A stretch of 62,869 nt of DNA from CAZIXN01 sp039180415 (GTDB lineage: Bacteria; Planctomycetota; Phycisphaerae; Phycisphaerales; Phycisphaeraceae), in contig JBCDDH010000010.1 in the NCBI GenBank assembly GCA_039180415.1, positions 1 through 62,869 of the forward strand, in the 5' to 3' direction. Below are positions 34,601 through 41,601 of this stretch, piece by piece. The notes beneath the pieces are model-generated. The model saw nothing but the letters and a program-made list of their open reading frames with translations, was not told the DNA's origin and ran no database searches. The translations under genes were made by a program, and so were the position numbers. Position 1 is the stretch's first letter; each line of letters starts with the position of its first letter.

Positions 34601-34841
34601 CACCTTGCTTCTGGGCGGCCAACGCTTGGTCGGCGAAGTCGAAATCGAGGCCGGCGTCCCGGTCCTCTCGAAGATTCCGATCGTCAACCGCATCTTTGCG
34701 AATAATTCGACGGTCAAGGACGAACGCACCCTGCTGATCCTCATCAAGCCCACCATCATCCTCCAGTCCGAACAGGAAGAGCTGCTCTTCCCAGGCCTCA
34801 ACGACGACCCGGCCAAGTTCAATGTCGGGAACACGTTCTAA
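31662..34841 (+). CDS. Secretin (type II/IV secretion-pilus outer-membrane pore)
   Basis: This is a 1059-aa exported protein. The TTG at 31662 is chosen as start because GGAGG lies 7 nt upstream and the signal peptide (RPAFAVALTFCVGVGMISLPAPASAQA) begins there. Residues about 30-540 are Ala/Gln/Glu-rich TPR-like and coiled-coil repeats, unusually long for the family. A short secretin/TonB N-like domain follows (VPVQFEANPLQAVIGFLRTTTGVNIFVNWP), then an acidic stretch, and N1-like domains. The C-terminal secretin domain carries VPDKGTLLLGGQRL and SKIPIVNRIFANNSTVKDERTLLILIKP. It should form the multimeric pore for pseudopili or pili. No GspE/F is nearby. Confidence 0.92.
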   Translation: MLNRPAFAVALTFCVGVGMISLPAPASAQASEELSATELYANGLADLEAGMIDAAREQLYRVDPMQLPRDQRVRLYEALRKLDAAAAGDAAPIAEETATPVAVDTPAATDPVEAAEEAEPQEAPAVEVDPALVAAQDAERRRQLDANTTQAKRLLDEASNQLADGDIDLAEASLQAARDLQSQGAKLGWFDQQRLQSQLDVIADHRTKMAAAQAEKAEAAAAQAEAAKEQARLALEAAASESSVTTATAAPSPDLLVAARKALAQDRMTEAAEAERLGYHELAISLYNDASQLDPDNANIQASLESARDTAQAAELPPLEAQRQLDSLQLQAANDAYDAAINQARAALAGNRFNEASDAVTNAKITLDRNARLYATTAYNQRRSAATDLMVEIQRQEEAAIRANQLADADRQKEVERVAQREATKQQRQRTNDLLKQARDLQRQMRFEEALDLINQALFIDPQNIAAQLLQDTFEDMIILRDQRDFTRQRDVMISRQRALNLEATIPYDDLLVYPSDWPQLTQRRLEALDESGGESRINREAAQKLEQVVPVQFEANPLQAVIGFLRTTTGVNIFVNWPALNVEGIEEDMPITLELADVPARVALEKVLQLANAAGGAVSPATFSIIDGVVEINTQAELNRSTEARVYDIRDLLVQVPNFTDAPSFELSEALSGVGGGGGGGSSIFGDDEEDDEDEEEEREELIEQILQIIRDSVGTPEEWDNLESTIQELNGNLIIKTTSGNHRQIVGVLGDLREQRATQISVEARFLLVDNNFLEEFGVDLDISFESSGNFSPIVVEQDSFSLGSRGSTVLTPDRFLGVGGGPLPTALDFGVSFIDDLEVDLLVRATQASNRALTLTAPRVTFFNGQRAYVLVATQVAFISDLEPVPDTGSFDVTVSSVNSGVVLDVEGTVSADRRYVTMTMRPSLATLQLPIETLEITGASDGGDDGGTGAIFTGLIQLPELEVTQVRSTVSVPDKGTLLLGGQRLVGEVEIEAGVPVLSKIPIVNRIFANNSTVKDERTLLILIKPTIILQSEQEELLFPGLNDDPAKFNVGNTF

Positions 34842-34860
34842 AGCCATGTGGCCAAAAAAT

Positions 34861-34901
34861 CGCAAGAAAAAGGCCCCGCACACGCGGGGCCTTTTCTTGC
34901 G
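34861..34901 (+). terminator. Secretin terminator
   Basis: This is a long stem: GGCCCCGC / GCGGGGCC with an ACAC loop, extended outward by AAAA/TTTT and CGCAAG/CTTGCG. It lies just before queE, and a run of T follows the stem core. Confidence 0.85.
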
Positions 34902-34933
34902 CCGCGTCGAGTTCGTGGAGGTATCTTCCAAGG

Positions 34934-35602
34934 GTGTCTGGCTACCGTGTCAAAGAGATCTACGCCACGCTCCAGGGCGAGGGAGCCCAGTCCGGCCGAG
35001 CGGCGGTGTTCCTGCGTTTCACGGGCTGCAACCTGTGGTCGGGCCGCGAGGAAGACCGCGCAACGGCCACCTGCCGGTTCTGCGACACCGACTTCGTCGG
35101 CACCGACGGCCCCGGCGGCGGACGATTCTCCAACGCCGATTCGCTAGCCGACACCGTCGAACACGCTTGGCAATCCGAGTTGGCCGCCCCCGCCACCGAC
35201 GCCAACCGCCTTGTCGTCTGCACCGGCGGCGAACCACTGCTCCAGCTCGACGCCGCCCTGCTCGACGCGTTACACGCCCGCGGCTTCGAGATCGCCGTCG
35301 AAACCAACGGCACGCGCCCGCTGCCCGCACCGGGCAACCGCGGCGGGCTCGACTGGATCACCGTGTCACCCAAAGCGGGCGCTCCGCTTGCACTCACGTC
35401 CGGCGACGAGCTCAAGCTCGTGTTCCCCCAGCCCACGCTCATGCCCGACGCCGTCGCCGGCTTGGACTTCACGCACTTTTTCCTCCAGCCGATGGACGGG
35501 CCGAAGCAAATCGAGAACATCCAAGCCGCGATCGCGTTCTGCCAAGCGCACCCGCGGTGGCGGCTCTCGCTGCAAACCCACAAGCTCGTCGGCCTCGCCT
35601 AA
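34934..35602 (+). CDS. queE: 7-carboxy-7-deazaguanine synthase
   Basis: This 222-aa radical-SAM enzyme converts CPH4 to CDG, the third step of queuosine/7-deazaguanine synthesis. The iron-sulfur motif is C-x14-C-x2-C (FTGCN..ATCRFCDTDF), the QueE form with an insertion in the first cysteine loop. TGGEPLLQLD and VETNGTRPLP are the SAM-binding elements, and the C-terminus has LQPMDGP and LQTHKL. The start is GTG. It is followed after 8 nt by queD on the same strand, so the two form an operon; queC and queF are not in the window. Confidence 0.95.
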   Translation: MSGYRVKEIYATLQGEGAQSGRAAVFLRFTGCNLWSGREEDRATATCRFCDTDFVGTDGPGGGRFSNADSLADTVEHAWQSELAAPATDANRLVVCTGGEPLLQLDAALLDALHARGFEIAVETNGTRPLPAPGNRGGLDWITVSPKAGAPLALTSGDELKLVFPQPTLMPDAVAGLDFTHFFLQPMDGPKQIENIQAAIAFCQAHPRWRLSLQTHKLVGLA

Positions 35603-35610
35603 AACGCGTC

Positions 35611-36054
35611 ATGCCTATCACCTGCTCCAAGACCTACCCCGACATCCCGCTGGCTCACCGTCAACCCAACCACGACGGGCACTGCCGGTTCATCCACGGC
35701 CACTCGTGGACGATCCGCGTCACGTTTGCCGCCGAACGGCTCAACGAGCACGGCTTCGTCGTCGACTTCGGCAAACTCAAGTACCTCAAGGCTTGGATCG
35801 ACGAGCACCTCGACCACGGCATCCTGCTCGCCGTCGACGACCACGCTGCGATCAAGATGATCGGCGAGTACTCCGGCCTGTTCAAACCGTACTACGTCGA
35901 TCGGCCGAGCTGCGAGGGCTTGGCGGAGGAGGTTTACGACGAATTCATCAAGCTGTTACGGGAACACGAAGGCGACCGCGTCCGCATCACGCGGGTCGAG
36001 GTTTGGGAGGACCCAGGGAACATGACGGCTTTCGTCCCCGACCTTGAAAGCTGA
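35611..36054 (+). CDS. queD: 6-carboxy-5,6,7,8-tetrahydropterin synthase
   Basis: This 147-aa enzyme of the QueD / 6-pyruvoyl-tetrahydropterin synthase family supplies the substrate of QueE. Zinc ligands are visible as AHRQ near residue 15 and HGHSW near 30-34, and the catalytic Cys is in DGHCRFIHGHSW. DEHLDHGILL and CEGLAEEVYDEF follow the family pattern, as does RVEVWEDPGNMTAF. It is coupled to queE (8-nt gap). A bidirectional hairpin follows. Confidence 0.94.
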   Translation: MPITCSKTYPDIPLAHRQPNHDGHCRFIHGHSWTIRVTFAAERLNEHGFVVDFGKLKYLKAWIDEHLDHGILLAVDDHAAIKMIGEYSGLFKPYYVDRPSCEGLAEEVYDEFIKLLREHEGDRVRITRVEVWEDPGNMTAFVPDLES

Positions 36055-36062
36055 GCGCAAAA

Positions 36063-36091
36063 AAAGCCCGCGTTGCGTGAACGCGGGCTTT
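36063..36091. terminator. Bidirectional terminator, queD / rplL
   Basis: AAAGCCCGCGTT pairs with AACGCGGGCTTT across GCGTG between convergent queD and rplL. A-run and T-run flanks allow use from both strands. Confidence 0.85.
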
Positions 36092-36121
36092 GGGTTTCCT
36101 GCAAATACGCAAGCGGGACGC

Positions 36122-36505
36122 TTACTTGATCTCGATCTCGGCGCCGGCTTCCTTGAGCTTTTCGGCCAACGCGTCGGCTTCTTCCTTGGGGATGCCTTCC
36201 TTGAGCGGCTTGGGGGCGCTTTCGACGAGTTCCTTGGCTTCCTTGAGACCGAGGCCGGTCGCTTCGCGGACGGCCTTGATGACCTGGATCTTGTTGCCGC
36301 CGGGGGCCTTGAGGATGACGTCGAACTCGGTCTTTTCTTCGGCGGCTTCTTCACCGCCACCGCCGCCGCCGGCCGCCATCACGACGCCGCCCGCCGCGGG
36401 CTCGATGTTGTATTCCTCTTTCAGGTAGTCCGCCAAGTCGACGGCGTCCTTGAGGGTGAGGCCGACGAGCTTGTCGCCGAGTTCTTGGATCGCTGCTTCA
36501 GCCAT
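36122..36505 (-). CDS. rplL: Ribosomal protein L7/L12
   Basis: This 127-aa stalk protein binds translation factors. The N-terminal dimerisation region (ELGDKLVGLTLKDAVDLADYLKEEYNI) is followed by a flexible Ala/Gly/Glu hinge (AAGGVVMAAGGGGGGEEAAEE). The C-terminal factor-binding domain begins KTEFDVILKAPGGNKIQVIKAVREATGLGLKEAKELVESAPKPLKEGIPKEEADALAEKLKEAGAEIEIK. It is the last gene of rplK-rplA-rplJ-rplL and is followed by a terminator, so rpoB is not downstream here as in most bacteria. Confidence 0.97.
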   Translation of the reverse strand: MAEAAIQELGDKLVGLTLKDAVDLADYLKEEYNIEPAAGGVVMAAGGGGGGEEAAEEKTEFDVILKAPGGNKIQVIKAVREATGLGLKEAKELVESAPKPLKEGIPKEEADALAEKLKEAGAEIEIK

Positions 36506-36613
36506 GGTTCGATACTCCGATTCTTGGGTTCCGAGAGGTTGCCAACCGTTGGCGCTTTAACCCCGCAGGGCCAGTCGGAACGGTCTTTAAAACAAGGGAA
36601 AACGGTTTGGGCC

Positions 36614-37165
36614 TCACGAGGCCTTGGCGATCGTCTCGCCGGCTTCGAGTTTTTCCTGGATGGTCTTGAGGATGCCGGCGAGGTTCTTGCCCGGGGCGGT
36701 GATCGCCGACACGAGGTTCTGGGCCGGGGTGAGCAGGACCTGCACGACCTGGGCCTGGGCTTCTTCCTTGGTGGGGTACTCGCTGAGCTTCTTGATGTCG
36801 TCGGCGCCGAAGACGATGCCGTCAAGCACGGCGCCGCGGAAGTCGAGGTTCTCGACCTTCTTGGCCCAGTCGATCAGCTCGCGGGCCACGACGACGGCCG
36901 AGGCGCTGTCGCTGGTGGGGTAAACCATCGTGCACGCGCCGTCGAGCACCTCGCCGATGGGCTCGAGCTCGTGGCCCGCGAAGGCCCGTTTGGCGAGCGA
37001 GTTCTTGACGACGGTGACCTTGATGTCTTTGGTCGCGAGGTCGGCCCGCATCTCGTTGGTCGAGTTGGCGGGGATGCCGCGGATGTCGACCACGACGGCG
37101 CCGGTGACGCCTTCGAACATCGTCTTGTATTGGTCGGTGATGAGGTTTTTGACGGGCTTGGACAT
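36614..37165 (-). CDS. rplJ: Ribosomal protein L10
   Basis: This 183-aa base of the L7/L12 stalk binds 23S rRNA and dimers of L7/L12 through its C-terminal helix. It begins MSKPVKNLITDQYKTMFEGVTGAVVVDIRGIP and has VVKNSLAKRAFAG. It ends with the helical L12-binding stretch (LVSAITAPGKNLAGILKTIQEKLEAGET). ATG 37165 is preceded by GAAGGGCC. Autoregulation of the rplJL leader by L10 is known in other bacteria; the 108-bp spacer to rplL and the repeat-bearing spacer upstream are candidate sites. Confidence 0.96.
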   Translation of the reverse strand: MSKPVKNLITDQYKTMFEGVTGAVVVDIRGIPANSTNEMRADLATKDIKVTVVKNSLAKRAFAGHELEPIGEVLDGACTMVYPTSDSASAVVVARELIDWAKKVENLDFRGAVLDGIVFGADDIKKLSEYPTKEEAQAQVVQVLLTPAQNLVSAITAPGKNLAGILKTIQEKLEAGETIAKAS

Positions 37166-37183
37166 GGTTGGCCCTTCGGGCGA

Positions 37184-37273
37184 GTGGCCAGTGGCCGGCG
37201 GCCAGTGGCAAGAATGAGTTCGAATCGTTCGGGTATCCAATCACTGGCCGCGGGCCACCGGCCACCGACCACT
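37184..37273. repeat. Inverted-repeat cluster in rplA-rplJ spacer
   Basis: Direct copies based on TGGCCAGTGGCC (37185-37196 and 37200-37209) face inverted copies (CACTGGCC, GGCCACCGG, 37242-37273). Together they could fold a long hairpin around TTCGAATCG in the leader of rplJ. Confidence 0.6.
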
Positions 37274-37279
37274 TCCTGC

Positions 37280-37960
37280 TCACACCAGCACCGCGACGCT
37301 GGGCGTCATGGTGCCGGAGAGGGTGACTTTCTTAACGTACTGGCCCTTGGCGCTGCTGGGCTTGCGGCCGACGATGTGGTCGATAAAGGCCTGAGCGTTT
37401 TCGGCGAGCAGCGTGGGCTCGAAGCTCTGCTTGCCGATCAGGGCGTGGATGTTGCCGCCGTCGTCGTTGCGGTATTCGATCTTGCCGGCCGCGAACTCTT
37501 TGACCGCGGTGGCCACGTCGGGGGTGACGGTGCCGGCCTTGGGCGAGGGCATCAGGCCCTTGGGGCCGAGCACCTTGCCGAGCTTGGACACGACCCGCAT
37601 CATCGCCGGCTCGGCGATCGCGACGTCGAAGTCCATAAAGCCCTCTTCGATTTCCTTGACGAGGTCTTCGCCGCCGGCCTTGAGCGCGCCGACGCCCTTG
37701 ACGTCGGCGATCTTCTCGGGCGCGACGAAGGCGATCACTTTCTTGGGGGGGCCGCCCACGCCGTGGGGCAGGCTGATCGCGCCGCGGAGCTGTTGGTCGG
37801 CCTGCTTGGGGTCGATGCCCAGGTGCATCGAGATGTCGATGCTCTGGTCGAACTTGACCTTCTTCATGGCCTTGAGCCGGTTGACGGCTTCGACCAGCGG
37901 CACGGGCTCGAGGCTGGCCTTCTCGGCGTCGCTGCGGTAACGCTTGGACTTGCGGGGCAT
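37280..37960 (-). CDS. rplA: Ribosomal protein L1
   Basis: This 226-aa protein of the mobile L1 stalk binds 23S rRNA and commonly represses its own operon by binding the mRNA leader. Family motifs seen: FDQSIDISMHLGIDPKQADQQLRGAISLPHG, MMRVVSKLGKVLGPKGLMPSPKAGTVTPDV and FAAGKIEYRNDDGGNIHALIGK. ATG 37960 gives the conserved MPRKSKRYRSD start; a longer in-frame opening is unlikely. It is preceded by a 144-nt spacer full of short repeats. Confidence 0.97.
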   Translation of the reverse strand: MPRKSKRYRSDAEKASLEPVPLVEAVNRLKAMKKVKFDQSIDISMHLGIDPKQADQQLRGAISLPHGVGGPPKKVIAFVAPEKIADVKGVGALKAGGEDLVKEIEEGFMDFDVAIAEPAMMRVVSKLGKVLGPKGLMPSPKAGTVTPDVATAVKEFAAGKIEYRNDDGGNIHALIGKQSFEPTLLAENAQAFIDHIVGRKPSSAKGQYVKKVTLSGTMTPSVAVLV

Positions 37961-38033
37961 GGGTTGGTTTCCTTGCGGCGGCCGGGAAATCCGGCGGCCT
38001 GCCACGGTTGACGGCCCGTGGTGAGCCGGGGAC

Positions 38034-38102
38034 ATTTCAGATTTCAGATCTGTGATTTCAGATGTCGGCACATCTCAAATCTGAAATCGTTACATCTGAA
38101 AT
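38034..38102. repeat. 9-mer repeat array in rplK-rplA spacer
   Basis: Three direct copies of ATTTCAGAT (38034, 38041, 38055) and two inverted copies (38079, 38094) sit in the spacer between rplK and rplA. They are strikingly AT-rich in a GC-rich genome and can fold a strong hairpin. The array ends at the rplK stop. Confidence 0.75.
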
Positions 38103-38104
38103 TC

Positions 38105-38551
38105 TTACGCCGGAATCGCTTCGGTCTCGACGCCCATCGAGCGGGCGGTGCCGGCGATGGTGCGCATCAGCGATTCGACGGAGTGGCCGGTCATTTCCTT
38201 GCCTTTTTCCTCCGCGATCTCACGCATCTGATCGAGAGAGAGCTTGCCGACTTTGTTTTTGTTGGGTTCGCCGGAGCCGCCCTTGAGCTTGAGTTTGGCC
38301 TTGATCATCTCGGCGACCGGCGGGGCCTTGAGCTCGAACGTGAAACTGCGGTCGGAGTAAACCGTGATCACGCAGCCGCAGACCTGGCCGTTGAGGTGAC
38401 GGGAGGCGTCGTTGAACTGCTGGATGAACTGGCCGGGGTTGACGCCGTTGGCACCCAGCGCGGGGCCGATCGGCGGGGCCGGGGTGGCTTGGCCGCCGGG
38501 GGCCTGGATCTTGAAGACCTTGGTGATTTCTTTTTTGCCGCCCTTGGCCAT
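38105..38551 (-). CDS. rplK: Ribosomal protein L11
   Basis: This 148-aa protein of the GTPase-associated centre begins MAKGGKKEITKVFKIQAPGGQATPAPPIGPALGANGVNPGQFIQQFND and ends GTARSMGVETE. The N-terminal proline pair (PAPPIGP) and the C-terminal 23S-binding domain are intact. The N-terminus has a few extra residues. It is the first gene of the rplK-A-J-L group; nusG and secE do not precede it here. A GGAGG-like site (AAAGGAGG) lies before the ATG. Confidence 0.97.
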   Translation of the reverse strand: MAKGGKKEITKVFKIQAPGGQATPAPPIGPALGANGVNPGQFIQQFNDASRHLNGQVCGCVITVYSDRSFTFELKAPPVAEMIKAKLKLKGGSGEPNKNKVGKLSLDQMREIAEEKGKEMTGHSVESLMRTIAGTARSMGVETEAIPA

Positions 38552-38738
38552 GGTGGCCTCCTTTCGAGTCGAGCGTCCGAGCGCTCTCGTCTCCCACGAT
38601 TGGGGCTCGCGGTTGGCCCGTCGGCGGGTGCCGAGCATGTCGAAGCCGCGTCGGGCCGACGCGGCGAACCAAACAATGTAGCGGAATCACCCCGCCTGTC
38701 AATCGGCGGCGACAGAACCGGGCGCGTATGGTGACGGC

Positions 38739-39179
38739 ATGAAACCCACCGCTTGCTTTGCCGCCGGCCTGCTGTCCGCCGCGATGTCGCTAGCCGCCTG
38801 CGGGCCGACCGACCCCCCCGCCGCCGCGACGCCGGGTATCGATCTCGCCGACCCGGACACCCAGGCCTACGACGTGCGCGGCGTGATCGCCACGCTGCCG
38901 GACCCGGGCAACCCGGCGAGCGACCTGAACATCCGGCACGAAGAGATCCCGGACTTCGTCGGGGCGTCCGGCGAGGTCGTGGGCATGAAGGAGATGACCA
39001 TGCCCTTCCCGCTGGCCCCGGGCGTGACGTTGGAGGGCCTCGCGGTGGGCGATCCGGTGGCGTTCACGTTCGCGGTGAATTGGGAGTCGGAGGGCTCTCG
39101 CCCTTGGGAGCTGACGAAGATCGAGAAGATGGACGAAGCGGAGGCCGCCGCAACCCGCGAAGCTTCCGGCGAACGCTGA
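38739..39179 (+). CDS. CusF-like copper-binding lipoprotein
   Basis: This 146-aa protein has a lipobox LSLAAC-like stretch (SLAAC at about 17-21), so it is an envelope lipoprotein. The mature domain matches the CusF/periplasmic copper-chaperone fold: VRGVIATLP, HEEIP, MKEMTMPFPL and VAFTFAVN. The EMTM methionine pair of CusF is kept, and the adjacent Trp of CusF is replaced by Met. Copper or silver handling is inferred. No CusCBA or copper ATPase is adjacent. It stands immediately upstream of hldD on the same strand, 30 nt apart. Confidence 0.75.
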   Translation: MKPTACFAAGLLSAAMSLAACGPTDPPAAATPGIDLADPDTQAYDVRGVIATLPDPGNPASDLNIRHEEIPDFVGASGEVVGMKEMTMPFPLAPGVTLEGLAVGDPVAFTFAVNWESEGSRPWELTKIEKMDEAEAAATREASGER

Positions 39180-39209
39180 AACGTCGCGGGCTTGCTTTAG
39201 GATGCCGCC

Positions 39210-40193
39210 ATGCAACGCATCCTCATCACCGGCGGCGCGGGCTTCGTCGGCGCGAATCTGACCCGCACGCTGCAGGACCAAAACCCCCACGCGGACCTGC
39301 TGGTCGTGGACGACTTCCGCAAGGGTACGTTCGCGAACCTCTCCGGCGAAGGGCCGAGCGGGTGGACGTTCCGCGGGGAAGTGATCGCGGGGGCGTTGCA
39401 CGAATTGAACCTCGAAGCGTTGATCGGCGGTTTCGCGCCGGACGTGGTCTTCCACGAGGCGTCGATCACCGACACAACCGTGGACGACGAAGCGGCGATG
39501 ATCCGCGACAACTGCCACCCGTTCGACGACCTGCTGAGCCTGTGCGTGGAACGGAACATCAAGCTGGTGTGGGCGTCCTCGGCCGCGACCTACGGCGCCG
39601 AAGCGAACGGCGCGATGCGGGGCAAACGCCCGTTCAAGCTCGAAGACGCCGGCCGACCCGCCAACGTCTACGGCTTCTCCAAATGGACCATGGAAAACGC
39701 CGCCCGCCGCACGCTCCGTGACCACCCCGACGCCCGCGTCGTGGGCCTGCGTTACTTCAACGTGTTCGGCCCCGGCGAGCAGGACAAGGGCAAGATGGCC
39801 TCGATGATCTACCAACTCGCCCAGCAGATGCTCGACGGCAAACGCCCCCGCATCTTCGCGCCCGGCGACCAGGCCCGCGATCAGGTGTACGTCAAAGACG
39901 TCGTCGGCTGCACCATCGCCGGCGCGGCCGACGGTGCGAAGTCCGGCGTCTACAACGTCGGTACCGGCGAGGCGACGTCGTTCAACCAGATCGTCGCCGC
40001 GCTCAACGAGGCGCTCGGCACGGACTTCGAGCCCGACTATTTCGAGAACCCCTACGCGTTCTACCAGGACTACACCTGTGCCGATCTGACGGAAACGAAA
40101 GCCGGCCTGAACTGGACGCCCGGCTACACGACCCGCGACGCGATTGTCGAATACGCAGAATTACTGAAAGCCGAGCGCGGGGGCGCGTCGTGA
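39210..40193 (+). CDS. hldD: ADP-heptose 6-epimerase-like (HldD family)
   Basis: This 327-aa extended-SDR enzyme has a Rossmann loop TGGAGFVGANL, SSAATYG, the catalytic YGFSK, and RYFNVFGPGEQDKGKMASMIYQL. VYNVGTGEATSFNQIVAAL and YFENPYAFYQDYTCADLTETKAGL are typical of ADP-L-glycero-D-manno-heptose 6-epimerase. It makes ADP-heptose for the LPS inner core. The assignment fits the neighbourhood: kdsC follows with stop codons abutting, and kdsD lies 2 kb further on. Confidence 0.85.
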   Translation: MQRILITGGAGFVGANLTRTLQDQNPHADLLVVDDFRKGTFANLSGEGPSGWTFRGEVIAGALHELNLEALIGGFAPDVVFHEASITDTTVDDEAAMIRDNCHPFDDLLSLCVERNIKLVWASSAATYGAEANGAMRGKRPFKLEDAGRPANVYGFSKWTMENAARRTLRDHPDARVVGLRYFNVFGPGEQDKGKMASMIYQLAQQMLDGKRPRIFAPGDQARDQVYVKDVVGCTIAGAADGAKSGVYNVGTGEATSFNQIVAALNEALGTDFEPDYFENPYAFYQDYTCADLTETKAGLNWTPGYTTRDAIVEYAELLKAERGGAS

Positions 40194-40730
40194 TCAGTCG
40201 CCGGTGAACGGCGCGATCGCCTTGGCCCACTTGTCCTGGGCGTGCAGCAGGTGTTCGATGGCCTCACGCACCGCGCCGCGGCCGCCGGCCCGGGCGGTGG
40301 TCAGCGACGCCATATCGCGGATCTCCGTCGCGGCGTCGGCCACGGCGATGGGGTAGCCGGCCAGGCGCATCGCGGGCAGGTCCGGCAGGTCGTCGCCCAT
40401 GAAGGCGGTCTGACTCAGGTCGAAACCCGCTGCCGTCGCCATCCGTCGGATGTCCCGCGCTTTGTCCGGCGAGCCCTGCAGCACGTGCTCGATTTCCAAC
40501 TCGGCCGCCCGCTTCGCCAAGGCCTGCGACGACCGCGCGGTGAGGATGCCGATCCGCAGGCCGACACGCTGCGCCGCCCGCAGCGCGAAGCCGTCTTTGA
40601 TGTCGAAACGCTTGAGCTCGACGTCGCCGGGCCCGTAGTACAGGCCGCCATCGGTCAGCACGCCGTCGACGTCGAGCACGAGCAGGCGGACGTCGGCGGG
40701 GTGGCTTCGTTGGGCGGGTTCGGTGGACAT
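40194..40730 (-). CDS. kdsC: KDO-8-phosphate phosphatase
   Basis: This 178-aa HAD-family C0 phosphatase has the nucleophile motif LDVDGVLTDG (about 18-27), GILTARSS, and FMGDDLPDLPAM as motif III. The N-terminus is slightly long. It removes phosphate from KDO-8-P in Kdo synthesis for LPS. It converges on hldD: the two stop codons share TGATCA at 40191-40196. It may be expressed alone or from a promoter inside the upstream intergenic region. Confidence 0.92.
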   Translation of the reverse strand: MSTEPAQRSHPADVRLLVLDVDGVLTDGGLYYGPGDVELKRFDIKDGFALRAAQRVGLRIGILTARSSQALAKRAAELEIEHVLQGSPDKARDIRRMATAAGFDLSQTAFMGDDLPDLPAMRLAGYPIAVADAATEIRDMASLTTARAGGRGAVREAIEHLLHAQDKWAKAIAPFTGD

Positions 40731-40797
40731 GGGCGAGCACCTTAGCAGGGCTCCCTATGCTGGCTTCATCTCGTCAACCCCATCGCAGGAGCCTCGC

Positions 40798-41601
40798 TTG
40801 ACCCGCATCCTTCCCCACCGCTTGCTCGCCGTCGCGCTGGCCGCATCGCTGCTCGGAACCGCCGCCCCCGCGGCCCACGCCCAGAACCGGCCCGCGGTCG
40901 AACCGAAAGTCGAGCAGGTCTTCCGCGCCGCCGCCGAGGCGCTCGGCGGCGCGCAGAGCATGTCGTTCACGGCCGACGTGTCCCGTGACGTCGTGTTGGC
41001 GTACGGCCAGAAGATCCAACTCTCGAACCAGCGGCAGGTCTGCGTCATGCGCCCCGGCAGCATCCGCGGCTTCAACGAGGGCGACCTCGACCGCGTGGAC
41101 TACTGGCTGCACGACGGACGGGTCACCGTGCTCGACCGCGACCGCAACGTCTTCGCCCAGCTCGAGACACCCGACACCATCGACGCCGCGCTGGACGCGC
41201 TCGCGCTCGAGCACGGCCTGGTCATGCCGCTGGCCGACATGCTTGTCGCGGACCCGTACGGGTCCGCGATAGCCAACGTCGAATCCGCGGGATACGCCGG
41301 GCTGCACAAGGTCCGCGGCATCGCTTGCCACCACCTGGTCTTCCGTCAGCCGGGCCTGGACTGGCAGCTTTGGATCGACGCCGGCTCTGAGCCGCTGCCC
41401 GTCCGCATGGTCATCACCTTCACGGATCAGCCGCACGCCCCGCAGTGGATGGCCGACTTCCACGGCTGGGACCTGAATCCCAAGCACGAATCGGGCATGT
41501 TCCAATTCGAAGCGCCTCAGGACGCCGAGCAGATCGATTTCGACGCGTTCATCGCCGGGTCCGAAGCGGTCGAAGCCGAAACGGCCGGAGAAGCCCCGTG
41601 A
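40798..41601 (+). CDS. Exported DUF2092-like protein
   Basis: This 267-aa protein starts at TTG 40798, with GGAG 6 nt upstream. The signal peptide (LLAVALAASLLGTAAPAAHA) is cleaved before QNRP. The mature part (VEQVFRAAAEALGGAQSMSFTADVSRD.., RVTVLDRDRNVFAQLE, LDWQLWIDAGSEPLPVRMVITF) matches the DUF2092 group. That group resembles LolA/outer-membrane lipoprotein carriers in fold, so a lipid- or lipoprotein-binding role in the envelope is possible. Its stop overlaps the next start (GTGA). Confidence 0.75.
   Translation: MTRILPHRLLAVALAASLLGTAAPAAHAQNRPAVEPKVEQVFRAAAEALGGAQSMSFTADVSRDVVLAYGQKIQLSNQRQVCVMRPGSIRGFNEGDLDRVDYWLHDGRVTVLDRDRNVFAQLETPDTIDAALDALALEHGLVMPLADMLVADPYGSAIANVESAGYAGLHKVRGIACHHLVFRQPGLDWQLWIDAGSEPLPVRMVITFTDQPHAPQWMADFHGWDLNPKHESGMFQFEAPQDAEQIDFDAFIAGSEAVEAETAGEAP

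Noticed and set aside
34842..34933. preQ1 riboswitch before queE
   Set aside because: The spacer holds only the secretin terminator and a ribosome site; no preQ1 aptamer pattern is visible.
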